From positions 1-64,000 of the forward strand of contig CAIRBT010000057.1 in assembly GCA_903876875.1 (NCBI GenBank): 64,000 bases of DNA, written 5' to 3'. The stretch is from an uncultured Geobacteraceae bacterium. Its GTDB lineage: Bacteria > Desulfobacterota > Desulfuromonadia > Geobacterales > Pseudopelobacteraceae. Below the pieces are notes generated by a model that worked only from the letters and a program-made list of their open reading frames with translations, did no database searches and was not told the DNA's origin. Of this stretch, positions 1-8,725 are shown piece after piece (position 1 is the first letter of the stretch; each line of letters starts with the position of its first letter). A program made the position numbers and the translations under genes.

Positions 1-20
1 GGAATTGAAATCATGTCCAT
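1..20 (-). CDS. nuoN: NADH-quinone oxidoreductase subunit N, N-terminal fragment
   Basis: Only the first six or so codons are inside the window, read leftwards from an ATG at 20 (MDMISI). A clear GGAGG ribosome site lies about 9 bases upstream. The gene follows nuoM by 37 bases in a complete nuoA-to-nuoM series, so position and signals point to NuoN, the third antiporter-like membrane subunit of complex I. The fragment is too short to identify by its own sequence; the call rests on gene order. Confidence 0.7.
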
Positions 21-57
21 CTAAAATATCCTCCGGTCGGATTGACTCGTGTAGTTA

Positions 58-1710
58 CTATTTCGCTTCGTGTGGGTTAACAGCTGGAGCAGGTGTTGTC
101 CCCTGCTGTAGTGCTGAAGCAGCAGGTGCCGACGTCTCATGAGAACCACCTGCAGCGGGGACAGACGACTGACCCTCAACAGGATTTGCAACCACAGGCT
201 GAACTGGTTGTGCCTGTGCAACAGCGGGTGTCACCCTCACCTGTGCAACAAGTTTTTTTATGGCCGGTTCCATTTTGTCAATTATCGGTTTTGGATAGAG
301 ACCCATAAAGAATATCATGACAATGAGCGGAACCATAATGGCGATCTCTCTGCCATTCAAATCAGTTAGTTTCTGATTTTTAGGATTGTCAAGCTCTCCA
401 AACATAACACGTTGAAACACCCACAACATGTAAACAGCAGAAAGGATGACGCCGCTGGTTGCGATAATAGTCCACCAACGAAGGGTACTTTCAAAAGCTC
501 CAAGCAAGATCAAAAACTCGCCAACAAAACCGTTCGTACCGGGCAAACCGACAGAAGAAAACGTGACAATCATGAAGATGGTAGCAAATACCGGCATCTG
601 TTTTGACAAACCACCAAAATCAGTGATGAGACGGGTGTGACGACGTTCATAGATAAAACCAACTATAAGGAACAGTGCCCCGGTGGAGATACCATGGTTA
701 AGCATCTGCAACATGCCACCAGAAATACCCTCAACATTAAAGGCAAAGATACCGAGCATAACAAAACCGAGGTGGGCTACCGATGAATAGGCAACAAGCT
801 TTTTGACATCTTCCTGAACCATGGCAACCAGGGCGGCATAGATAATACCAATAACCGCCAGTGTGGCAATCAATGGAGCAAACTTGTTAGCTGCTTCAGG
901 AAAGAGCGGAATGGCAAAGCGCACATAACCGTAAGTACCCATTTTCAAGAGTACAGCTGCCAGAATAACAGAACCAGCTGTTGGCGCCTCGGTATGTGCA
1001 TCTGGCAACCATGTGTGAAGCGGAAACATGGGAACCTTGATGGCGAATGCGAAAGCAAAAGCAAGGAACAGCCAGATCTGCGTAGCAAGATCAAGTTTTA
1101 GAGTAAAGAAATGGAGCAGACCAAAATCGGTAATACCGGCTTCCATGCCTTTGAAGTAAAGGAAGATTAAAGCTACCAGCATCAGCAGAGAGCCGACCAT
1201 GGTGTAGATGAAGAATTTAACAGCAGCGTAAATCTTGTTTTTACCACCCCAGATACCGATCATGAAGTACATTGGGATAAGCATTACTTCCCAGAAAATG
1301 TAGAACAGGAAGAGATCGAGAGAGATGAACGCACCAAGCATGCCAGTTTCAAGCAACAGAAGGCAGATCATGTACTCTTTTACTTTTTCTTCAACAGCTG
1401 TATAGGTAGACAGTACAGCAATAGGCATAATGAAAGTAGTAAGTATCACAAGCCACAGACTGATGCCGTCGATACCAATATTATAGCGCATCATGAATGG
1501 CCCGGCGGCGATCCAGGGAACATTCTCAACAAACTGAAACTCTGCGTTTGTTTGAAAGCCGGACAGAATAAGCAGTGACACTGCGAAAGTTAACGCTGTC
1601 ACCGCGAGGGTAACATTGCGCAGAACACCCTTGCTGTCTTTTGGAATAAACAGCAACAGCAGGACACCCAGAAGTGGCAGGAATGTCGTCAGGCTCAGTA
1701 CGTTACTCAT
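58..1710 (-). CDS. nuoM: NADH-quinone oxidoreductase subunit M
   Basis: An antiporter-like proton-pumping subunit of complex I in the cytoplasmic membrane, built almost entirely of hydrophobic helices. The conserved charged residues of the family are visible: Glu141 in FYIFWEVMLIP, Lys225 in AFAIKVPMFPLHTWLPDAH and Lys256 in AAVLLKMGTYG. The last 55 or so residues (from about 495) form an Ala/Pro/Gln-rich tail that standard NuoM proteins lack, which makes this one 550 aa against about 500 in the family. It lies 38 bases downstream of nuoL and just upstream of nuoN. Confidence 0.96.
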   Translation of the reverse strand: MSNVLSLTTFLPLLGVLLLLFIPKDSKGVLRNVTLAVTALTFAVSLLILSGFQTNAEFQFVENVPWIAAGPFMMRYNIGIDGISLWLVILTTFIMPIAVLSTYTAVEEKVKEYMICLLLLETGMLGAFISLDLFLFYIFWEVMLIPMYFMIGIWGGKNKIYAAVKFFIYTMVGSLLMLVALIFLYFKGMEAGITDFGLLHFFTLKLDLATQIWLFLAFAFAFAIKVPMFPLHTWLPDAHTEAPTAGSVILAAVLLKMGTYGYVRFAIPLFPEAANKFAPLIATLAVIGIIYAALVAMVQEDVKKLVAYSSVAHLGFVMLGIFAFNVEGISGGMLQMLNHGISTGALFLIVGFIYERRHTRLITDFGGLSKQMPVFATIFMIVTFSSVGLPGTNGFVGEFLILLGAFESTLRWWTIIATSGVILSAVYMLWVFQRVMFGELDNPKNQKLTDLNGREIAIMVPLIVMIFFMGLYPKPIIDKMEPAIKKLVAQVRVTPAVAQAQPVQPVVANPVEGQSSVPAAGGSHETSAPAASALQQGTTPAPAVNPHEAK

Positions 1711-1748
1711 GAATTCGTGCTCCTTTATACATAGTACTTAGGTAGTGG

Positions 1749-3743
1749 TTATTTGAAAATATAGTAGCCGAGCATCACTACAACGCCAAGTGCCATCGAA
1801 AATGCGTAATTGTAAATATAGCCTGACTGCATATAACGAAACACACCGCTGAATGCCATTACAACATTGGCAACACCGTTCACAACGCCGTCAATAACAA
1901 GGACATCAAAACCCTTCCAGAGAAATTGACCCAGAGCTTTACAAGGATTAACGAAGATAAAGTCGTACAGTTCGTCAACATACCATTTGTTGTAGACTGC
2001 CCGGTGCAGTGCAGGGAAGGTTGCCACAAATTTACCAGGCAGATCAGTACTTTTGACATACATCGTAAAGGCAATGCCGATACCAACCAGAGCGATTACC
2101 ACGGAAAGCCCCATCAGACCCCATTCAAGTGCATGACTCGGATGTGCACCATGATGTGCATAGGTACCGCCATATTCATTAGCCATTTCAAAAACCGGCT
2201 CAAGCCAGTGTTCAAAGTAGTTGGGAAGCATACCAAGTATTTTAGGCATACCGAGGTAACCACCAACCACAGCCAGAGTGCCAAGCACCATCAGAGGAAT
2301 GGTTATGACCAGTGGGGACTCGTGGAGGTATTCCTTCGCCTTGCTATTGATTCGGCACTGACCGTAGAAGGTCATGAAGACAAGACGGAACATGTAGAAT
2401 GCGGTGAAGCAGGCAGCAATAGCACCGATAGCCCAGAGAACCTTATTCAGTCCACCATGGTACGGATTTGAGAACGCTTGCCAAAGAATTTCGTCCTTGG
2501 AGAAGAAACCGGAGAATCCAGGAATACCGGCAATTGCAATGGTAGAGACGAGAAAAGTTATGAACGTAATGGGCATGGCGGATTTGAGCCCCCCCATGTT
2601 ACGCATATCCTGGGCATCATCATGTGAATGTATCTTATGAAGAGCATGATGCATTGCATGAATAACCGATCCGGAACCAAGAAACAGACAGGCTTTGAAG
2701 AAAGCGTGGGTCATCAGATGGAAGATACCGGCGGTAAAAGCACCAACTCCCATTGCGAGAAACATGAAACCAAGCTGAGATACGGTGGAGTAAGCAAGTA
2801 CCCGCTTGATGTCATTCTGGGCAGTACCGATAGTGGCGGCAAAGATTGCGGTTGCAGCACCGACTACAGCAATAACCATCATTGTTTCCGGTGATTTAAC
2901 AAATACGAAGCTCATGCGTCCGATCATATAAACACCGGCGGTAACCATGGTAGCTGCGTGGATAAGTGCAGATACCGGTGTGGGACCTTCCATGGCGTCA
3001 GGCAACCAGGTAAAAAGTGGTATCTGAGCCGATTTGCCGGTTGCACCAACAAAGAAGCAAAGTGTGGCAACGGTTACAACGCCACCGTAGGGGAGTAAAT
3101 GTGAAGCCGCTTTGATTTCTGTAAAGTTGATAGTCCAGATATTATGGTTGCTTCCGAACCACCAGTACAGCGTGAAGAGACCGATAAGGAAACCAAAGTC
3201 ACCGACCCGGTTCATTACAAATGCCTTTTTAGCGGCATCACCTGCTGATTTTTTGTGGAAATAATAACCAATCAGCAGATAAGAGCAGAGACCTACGCCT
3301 TCCCATCCAATGAACATGACGAGCATATTGCTGCCAAGCACAAGGAGGAGCATTGACATACAGAACAGGTTCAAGTAAGCAAAAAAGCGATAAAAACCCT
3401 CTTCACCATGCATATAACCGATAGAATAAAGGTGGATTAACGTACCAACTCCGGTCACCACCATAATCATTATGCAGGAAAGCGGATCAAGCAGAAACGC
3501 CATATCAGCTTTGAAGTTGCCACAGTGTATCCAGGGAAAAATGACTTTTTCGAATACTCTGTGCTCAGCGGGAAGACCAATCATCTGCATGAGAATAAGG
3601 CACGAAACGACGAATGACCCAAAAATCGCCAGGGTACCGATGGCACCGATTATCGCTTCATTCTTGATTTTTTTCCCGAAGAGCCCATTGATCAGAAACC
3701 CGATGAGCGGGAAGAGCGGGATTAGCCAGACGTTCTCAAACAT
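1749..3743 (-). CDS. nuoL: NADH-quinone oxidoreductase subunit L
   Basis: The largest antiporter-like subunit of complex I; in the family it carries a long lateral helix that runs along the membrane arm. The 664 aa sequence is hydrophobic throughout and has the family core GKSAQIPLFTWLPDAMEGPT followed by VSALIHAATMVTAGVY, plus SWEGVGL-like WEGVGLCSYLLIG near residue 150. The start is well supported by AAAGGAG upstream of the ATG. The C-terminal part ends in a final membrane segment. Length is slightly above the usual 610-650. Confidence 0.97.
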   Translation of the reverse strand: MFENVWLIPLFPLIGFLINGLFGKKIKNEAIIGAIGTLAIFGSFVVSCLILMQMIGLPAEHRVFEKVIFPWIHCGNFKADMAFLLDPLSCIMIMVVTGVGTLIHLYSIGYMHGEEGFYRFFAYLNLFCMSMLLLVLGSNMLVMFIGWEGVGLCSYLLIGYYFHKKSAGDAAKKAFVMNRVGDFGFLIGLFTLYWWFGSNHNIWTINFTEIKAASHLLPYGGVVTVATLCFFVGATGKSAQIPLFTWLPDAMEGPTPVSALIHAATMVTAGVYMIGRMSFVFVKSPETMMVIAVVGAATAIFAATIGTAQNDIKRVLAYSTVSQLGFMFLAMGVGAFTAGIFHLMTHAFFKACLFLGSGSVIHAMHHALHKIHSHDDAQDMRNMGGLKSAMPITFITFLVSTIAIAGIPGFSGFFSKDEILWQAFSNPYHGGLNKVLWAIGAIAACFTAFYMFRLVFMTFYGQCRINSKAKEYLHESPLVITIPLMVLGTLAVVGGYLGMPKILGMLPNYFEHWLEPVFEMANEYGGTYAHHGAHPSHALEWGLMGLSVVIALVGIGIAFTMYVKSTDLPGKFVATFPALHRAVYNKWYVDELYDFIFVNPCKALGQFLWKGFDVLVIDGVVNGVANVVMAFSGVFRYMQSGYIYNYAFSMALGVVVMLGYYIFK

Positions 3744-3797
3744 GTAAGACTCCTTTTATGCAATCTGTAAACGTTATCGCCAGAGGGTAAGTACAGT

Positions 3798-4100
3798 CTA
3801 CCACTTCATCAGGTTTACATCATCAACATCAATTGACTGCTTGTTGTTGAAGAATGCGATGATGAGCGCAAGTCCTACAGCCGCTTCCGCAGCTGCAACC
3901 GTCATGATGAAAAACACAAATATTTGACCATCAAGGTTACCGAGATGACGTGAGAATGCGACGAAGGTCAGGTTGACCGCATTCAACATCATTTCAACGC
4001 ACATAAAGATAACAATGGCGTTTTTTCTGGTCAGAACACCAATGGTGCCGATAGAAAAGAGTATGGCGCTTACTATGAGATAGCTGTTCAGGTTTTCCAT
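3798..4100 (-). CDS. nuoK: NADH-quinone oxidoreductase subunit K
   Basis: A small three-helix membrane subunit of complex I (Mrp C-like) that takes part in proton translocation. At 100 aa it is the standard length, and the two conserved membrane glutamates are present: Glu36 in [12 protein letters not shown] and Glu72 in [12 protein letters not shown]. It sits 14 bases downstream of nuoJ and 54 bases upstream of nuoL, in the usual order. Confidence 0.97.
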   Translation of the reverse strand: MENLNSYLIVSAILFSIGTIGVLTRKNAIVIFMCVEMMLNAVNLTFVAFSRHLGNLDGQIFVFFIMTVAAAEAAVGLALIIAFFNNKQSIDVDDVNLMKW

Positions 4101-4114
4101 GAAATATATCCCTC

Positions 4115-4618
4115 TTATATTTTTTTCTTAGCAAGTATGACTGCGCCGATAATTGCAACAAGAAGCAGAATTGAAGTCACCTCGAAGGGGAGCAGGAAAT
4201 TAGTAAATATTTCCCGGCCAACCAACTCAGTATGCCCGATACTCTTGATCATATCGCTGCTGTACGGACCGGTAGGCAGGGCGGCACGACTACGATAAAT
4301 AACGAAGAAAGCGTTCAGGAAGGTGAATACACCGAGCATGGAACCTAATATCAACTTGTGTGAATGCTTTTTACTAGCATCGACCCGGATATTAAGAAGC
4401 ATTATGGTAAAGACCATCAGTACCATAATGGCACCAGCATAAACCATTACCTGTACGGCCGCCATGAAAGGAGCATCAAGCATGACATAGTAGGTTGCGA
4501 GGCAGAAAAAAGTCATAATCAATGCCAACGCATTGTTGATCGGATTCTTCAGAGTAACAACAAGTATAGCCGATACTATTGCCACTAAGGTTATAATCAG
4601 AAAGAAAAGGGTTTCCAT
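4115..4618 (-). CDS. nuoJ: NADH-quinone oxidoreductase subunit J
   Basis: A five-helix membrane subunit of complex I (NADH dehydrogenase subunit 6 family). The 167 aa sequence has the recognisable segments [14 protein letters not shown] and [24 protein letters not shown], the latter containing the pi-bulge helix of the family. It ends in LAKKKI. It follows nuoI by 14 bases. Confidence 0.95.
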   Translation of the reverse strand: METLFFLIITLVAIVSAILVVTLKNPINNALALIMTFFCLATYYVMLDAPFMAAVQVMVYAGAIMVLMVFTIMLLNIRVDASKKHSHKLILGSMLGVFTFLNAFFVIYRSRAALPTGPYSSDMIKSIGHTELVGREIFTNFLLPFEVTSILLLVAIIGAVILAKKKI

Positions 4619-4632
4619 GCACTGCTCCTTTA

Positions 4633-5034
4633 TTACTTTTCTAAGAGACGCTCTTTGGAGTAGATGAAGTCCTGTCGATGATAATTGGCAAGTTCAAACT
4701 CACCGGTCATCTTCAAGGCATCAACAGGGCATGCCTCAACGCAGTAACCACAGAAGATGCACCGAAGCATATCAATTTCATACACTGAAGCGAATTTGTC
4801 GTGATTAGCATCCTCACCCGCTTCAACCGTAATACACTTAGCCGGACAGACCGTTGGGCAGAGGTAACAGGCAACGCATTTTGCCTTACTATGAGCAACT
4901 TTTAAACCATGAAGGCCACGAAAACGCTCAGATACTTTTGGTCTTTCTGTCGGGTACTGCAATGTCACCGGCTTCATAAACATATGCTTCAATGTTATAG
5001 CCATGCCGTTAATAATCGGTGTAATCGGATTCAT
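4633..5034 (-). CDS. nuoI: NADH-quinone oxidoreductase subunit I, 2x[4Fe-4S]
   Basis: The ferredoxin-like subunit that passes electrons through clusters N6a and N6b towards NuoB, at the base of the hydrophilic arm. Two cysteine motifs are visible: CVACYLCPTVCPAKCI and CIFCGYCVEACPVDAL. At 133 aa it is a little shorter than the E. coli protein (180 aa), mainly through a shorter C-terminus. It lies between nuoH and nuoJ. Confidence 0.96.
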   Translation of the reverse strand: MNPITPIINGMAITLKHMFMKPVTLQYPTERPKVSERFRGLHGLKVAHSKAKCVACYLCPTVCPAKCITVEAGEDANHDKFASVYEIDMLRCIFCGYCVEACPVDALKMTGEFELANYHRQDFIYSKERLLEK

Positions 5035-5077
5035 ATATCCATCCTCTTTTCAGAATTAGCGAGATTCAAATCGGAAA

Positions 5078-6142
5078 TCAGACCAGGTAGCCAAGAATAC
5101 CGGTTACGACAATATTTACCAGAGCAACAGGGATAAACACTTTCCAACCGAGATGCATTAACTGGTCATAACGGTACCGGGGTAGCGTTGCACGAATCCA
5201 CATGCAGACAAACATCAGGAAATACACCTTGCCAATGAAGTAAACCGGTCCAAGTAGCGGTATGGCTGCTGTCAGTGGGCCATTCCAGCCACCAAGGAAA
5301 ATGGTGGTAGTCAAGGCGCATACCGTAACCATGTTTGCATACTCAGCCATGAAGAACATAGCATATTTCATCGAGGAGTACTCAGTACAGAATCCCGATA
5401 CCAACTCTGTTTCAGCTTCCGGCAAGTCAAATGGTGTCCGGTTAATTTCAGCCAGCGAGCAGACAAAAAACATGAAAGCGGCAAGGGGCTGTTTGAACAG
5501 ATACCATTCAAAGCCGCCAAGTCCGGCTTGCAGTTCAACAATCTTGTTAAGTGAAAGTGTTCCGGAAAGCATGAACACAGCCACCAGAGACAGACCGGCA
5601 GAAAGTTCATAAGAGATCATCTGAGCAGAGGCTCGCAGACCACCCATCAAAGAATACTTGCTGTTTGATGCCCATCCGGCTAGTACGATACCATACACAC
5701 CGAGGGAAGACATGGCAAGAATGTAAAGAACACCAACATTTACATCAAATACCTGCCCGGCAGCCGTATCATAATAAGCGGCAATCTGGAGCGGTATTTT
5801 GTAGCCGGCAACCTCTATTATTCCACCAAACGGTATAACGGCAAACGTTATAAAAGCCGGTATAAGAGCAATCAGTGGTGCAACGAGAAATGCAAACGTA
5901 CTTGCTTGTGAAGGGACAATCTCTTCCTTGAAGAAAAGTTTGACACCATCGGCAATCGGCTGCAATAATCCATGCCATCCGGTACGCATTGGTCCCAGAC
6001 GCACCTGCATGTGCCCGATAATCTTCCGTTCGGCATAGGTTGCATAGGCCACTGTCAGCAGCACAAAGACAAACGCCACCAAGACCTTGGCAACCATGGC
6101 GATGTAATACATCAGCGGCAGTCCTAATATCGCGTATTCCAT
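5078..6142 (-). CDS. nuoH: NADH-quinone oxidoreductase subunit H
   Basis: The heel subunit of complex I that forms much of the quinone-binding chamber at the junction of the two arms. The 354 aa sequence has about eight membrane helices and the family signatures YAERKIIGHMQVRLGP near residue 40, EINRTPFDLPEAETELVSGF near residue 235 and WIRATLPRYRYDQLMHLGWK near the end. The ATG is preceded by GAGGGA. The spacing to nuoG is 58 bases. Confidence 0.97.
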   Translation of the reverse strand: MEYAILGLPLMYYIAMVAKVLVAFVFVLLTVAYATYAERKIIGHMQVRLGPMRTGWHGLLQPIADGVKLFFKEEIVPSQASTFAFLVAPLIALIPAFITFAVIPFGGIIEVAGYKIPLQIAAYYDTAAGQVFDVNVGVLYILAMSSLGVYGIVLAGWASNSKYSLMGGLRASAQMISYELSAGLSLVAVFMLSGTLSLNKIVELQAGLGGFEWYLFKQPLAAFMFFVCSLAEINRTPFDLPEAETELVSGFCTEYSSMKYAMFFMAEYANMVTVCALTTTIFLGGWNGPLTAAIPLLGPVYFIGKVYFLMFVCMWIRATLPRYRYDQLMHLGWKVFIPVALVNIVVTGILGYLV

Positions 6143-6200
6143 CTGTCCCTCTTTCCTTGCACGTTAATATTTTTGATATACTACTAGTTTAGTACGCTAA

Positions 6201-8675
6201 TTACTTTGTTATCGCTACTGTTGTGACAGGAGCACCGTTCCAAATTCGATTAATGGATGTTGTTGCAAAGTGATAGGGTGCAAAGACGATCCCTGCAGGT
6301 ATCCGTAAGGATACTTTCGCTTTTAATTGTAATGACCCGCAATCAGAAGTAACCGTCACGAGATCATTTTCAACTATTTTGCGTGCCGCTGCATCGGTTC
6401 GTGAGAACTCGATATAGCCATCCGGACAAACATGCATCGGTCCTTCACCGTACTGAGAGAGAGTTCCACTGTGATACAATGCACTTCCGGTAACCAGCAG
6501 AAGTTTTCCTGCTGCCGCTGCAACGGGTGCTACAGCCTTAACAGGAACCAAAGTCGCCTTGATAGATACCGGTGCATAAGCACCATCTTTTCTCAGAGCG
6601 GCATAACGCAGGTTCTCATAACCAGCAGTCTGTGCGGCCAAAGCATCAAATTGTGCCGAGACTGTCACTGGTGCAGTACCACCAAGTTTAGACATCAGTA
6701 ATGAGAAGACTTCATAATCTGTCTTACACTGGCCGAGTTTCCGAATAGCCGGCTTTATGTACTGTACTCTACGGTCGCTGCTGGTGAATGTACCTTCTTT
6801 CTCTGCAAAAGAGCATACCGGTAACACAACATCTGCCATGGCAGCAGTATCTGTGAGGAATAATTCAGAAACAACCAGAAACTCAACTGCATCAAGTGCA
6901 GCCTTTACTTTTGCCTGATTTGGATAGGAAACCAGAGGATTTTCACCAGCGATGAAAAGAGTTTTAATCGAACCCGAAGCACAACCATCTAGTATCTGGA
7001 GCGCATTAAGGCCATCACCTTGTGGATAGAACCCTATATCAACCGCACCCTGGCTGTTATTTTTTTCCGACAGACAGAGTACTCCCGAACCTTTCACGCC
7101 AAATTTGCCGGTTAGGATTGCAAGATTAGCAACAGCAGAAGCAAGTTCACTCGTATGACCGGTATACGCCTGGCCTATGGGGAAGATAATTACAGCTTTT
7201 GCAGCAGACGCATAATCCACAGCAATTTTTTTGATTTCTGCAGCTGAAACACCGGTATTCCCTGTAACAGCCTCAACCGTATAGCCAGAGAGTGATTCTA
7301 CCAACGCTGCATACCCCGCAACTGACTCAACGGATGCAACGGTCATTTTCTCATCAATAATGCATTTTGCAATGGCATTAATGAGAAACAGCTCACTGCC
7401 CGGTCTGTGAACGGTGGTTTTGGCATCGGGTAACTTCGATAGCTTACCCCGCTTGTCGGAGAGTATGCTCAGCTTTACATTATTATTTTTTACTGCCATG
7501 TTTATTTCAAAACCGACCACTGGGTGGGTTTCATAGGTATCAGTCTTGATTACCAGTAACAGATCACTATTCTGAATATCAAGTATTGATGCAGACGATG
7601 CTGCAGTACCAAAGCTTTTCACAAATCCCTTTGTAAGAGCATCATGAGCATAGCCAGCGGAATGATCAAAGTTTGCAGTACCAACTTTTTCAGTAAGCAA
7701 CTGCTTAAACAGAGACAGCTCTTCATTGGTCAAACGTGGTGTGGCAAGAGCACCAACCGCGCTTCCTCCCTTCATCCTGACAGCAACAGCTTCCAGTGCT
7801 TCATCCCAGGTTGCTTCAGTGAGAACACCGTTTTTCTTAATGAGAGGCTTGGTAAGACGCTTGGTACTGTTAATGAATTGATAGCCAAAACGACCACGCA
7901 CACAGAGCTGCCCTTTATGGAATCCCTGGTCTTCATCGTATATTGTGGTAAGGACTTTGTTATCCTTTACACCAAGTGTCAGATTACATCCAGTTCCGCA
8001 ATAACCGCAGACAGACTTATGTTTGGTCATTGCCCAGAAGCGAGCCTTATGTTTGAATGGACGAGCCAGAAGTGAGCCTACCGGGCAGACGGAAATGCAT
8101 GAACCGCAGAATTCGCAGTTGAGCCCATCTTCAAATTCACAGCCAATTTTGGTTTCAATACCACGGTCAATAAAAGTCAAAGCACCATAACTGACAATTT
8201 CATCACAGATACGAGCACACTTGCCGCAAAGTACACAGCGGTTCATATCACGTTCAATAAGTGGATTATTGTAGTCAATTTCATGGTTAAATTTTTCATC
8301 GCTAAAACGGTTGCTATTAACTTGATACTCATAAGTCAAGTTCTGAAGATCGCAATCACCAGACTTATCGCATACCGGGCAATCAAGCGGATGATTTAGT
8401 AGCAGCAGTTCAAGCACCATTTTGCGAGCTTTGATGATATCCGGTGTCGCTGTACGGATTATCATACCTTCAGTAACGGGGGTTGTGCATGCAGGGATTT
8501 GACGCCCCTTCATCTGTTCGACTTCAACAAGACACATGCGGCACGCACCGAAAGGCTTCAGCTTTTTATCATGGCACAAAATTGGAATTTTGATTCCATT
8601 GATTTTCGCCGCGTCATAAATCGTTGCGTTTTTAGGTGCAGTTACCTGCTTGTCGTCTATCGTAAGATTTACCAT
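6201..8675 (-). CDS. nuoG: NADH-quinone oxidoreductase subunit G
   Basis: The large iron-sulfur subunit of the hydrophilic arm. The N-terminal 2Fe-2S domain has CRMCLVEVE; next comes the cluster N5 motif HPLDCPVCDKSGDCDLQ, then two ferredoxin motifs (CVLCGKCARICDE and CGSCISVCPVGSL), the extra CGYCGTGCN cluster (N7 type), and a long molybdopterin-oxidoreductase-like domain to the end. The track starts 15 codons earlier, but the ATG at 8675 has AGAGG six bases upstream and begins MVNLTIDDK, the normal family start, giving 824 aa. The molybdopterin-like domain is structural in complex I; whether it binds a cofactor here cannot be seen. Confidence 0.95.
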   Translation of the reverse strand: MVNLTIDDKQVTAPKNATIYDAAKINGIKIPILCHDKKLKPFGACRMCLVEVEQMKGRQIPACTTPVTEGMIIRTATPDIIKARKMVLELLLLNHPLDCPVCDKSGDCDLQNLTYEYQVNSNRFSDEKFNHEIDYNNPLIERDMNRCVLCGKCARICDEIVSYGALTFIDRGIETKIGCEFEDGLNCEFCGSCISVCPVGSLLARPFKHKARFWAMTKHKSVCGYCGTGCNLTLGVKDNKVLTTIYDEDQGFHKGQLCVRGRFGYQFINSTKRLTKPLIKKNGVLTEATWDEALEAVAVRMKGGSAVGALATPRLTNEELSLFKQLLTEKVGTANFDHSAGYAHDALTKGFVKSFGTAASSASILDIQNSDLLLVIKTDTYETHPVVGFEINMAVKNNNVKLSILSDKRGKLSKLPDAKTTVHRPGSELFLINAIAKCIIDEKMTVASVESVAGYAALVESLSGYTVEAVTGNTGVSAAEIKKIAVDYASAAKAVIIFPIGQAYTGHTSELASAVANLAILTGKFGVKGSGVLCLSEKNNSQGAVDIGFYPQGDGLNALQILDGCASGSIKTLFIAGENPLVSYPNQAKVKAALDAVEFLVVSELFLTDTAAMADVVLPVCSFAEKEGTFTSSDRRVQYIKPAIRKLGQCKTDYEVFSLLMSKLGGTAPVTVSAQFDALAAQTAGYENLRYAALRKDGAYAPVSIKATLVPVKAVAPVAAAAGKLLLVTGSALYHSGTLSQYGEGPMHVCPDGYIEFSRTDAAARKIVENDLVTVTSDCGSLQLKAKVSLRIPAGIVFAPYHFATTSINRIWNGAPVTTVAITK

Positions 8676-8725
8676 CTCAACCTCTATAAAGTGAGTTTGA
8701 CTCTGTGTGCATGTACTCAACCAGA

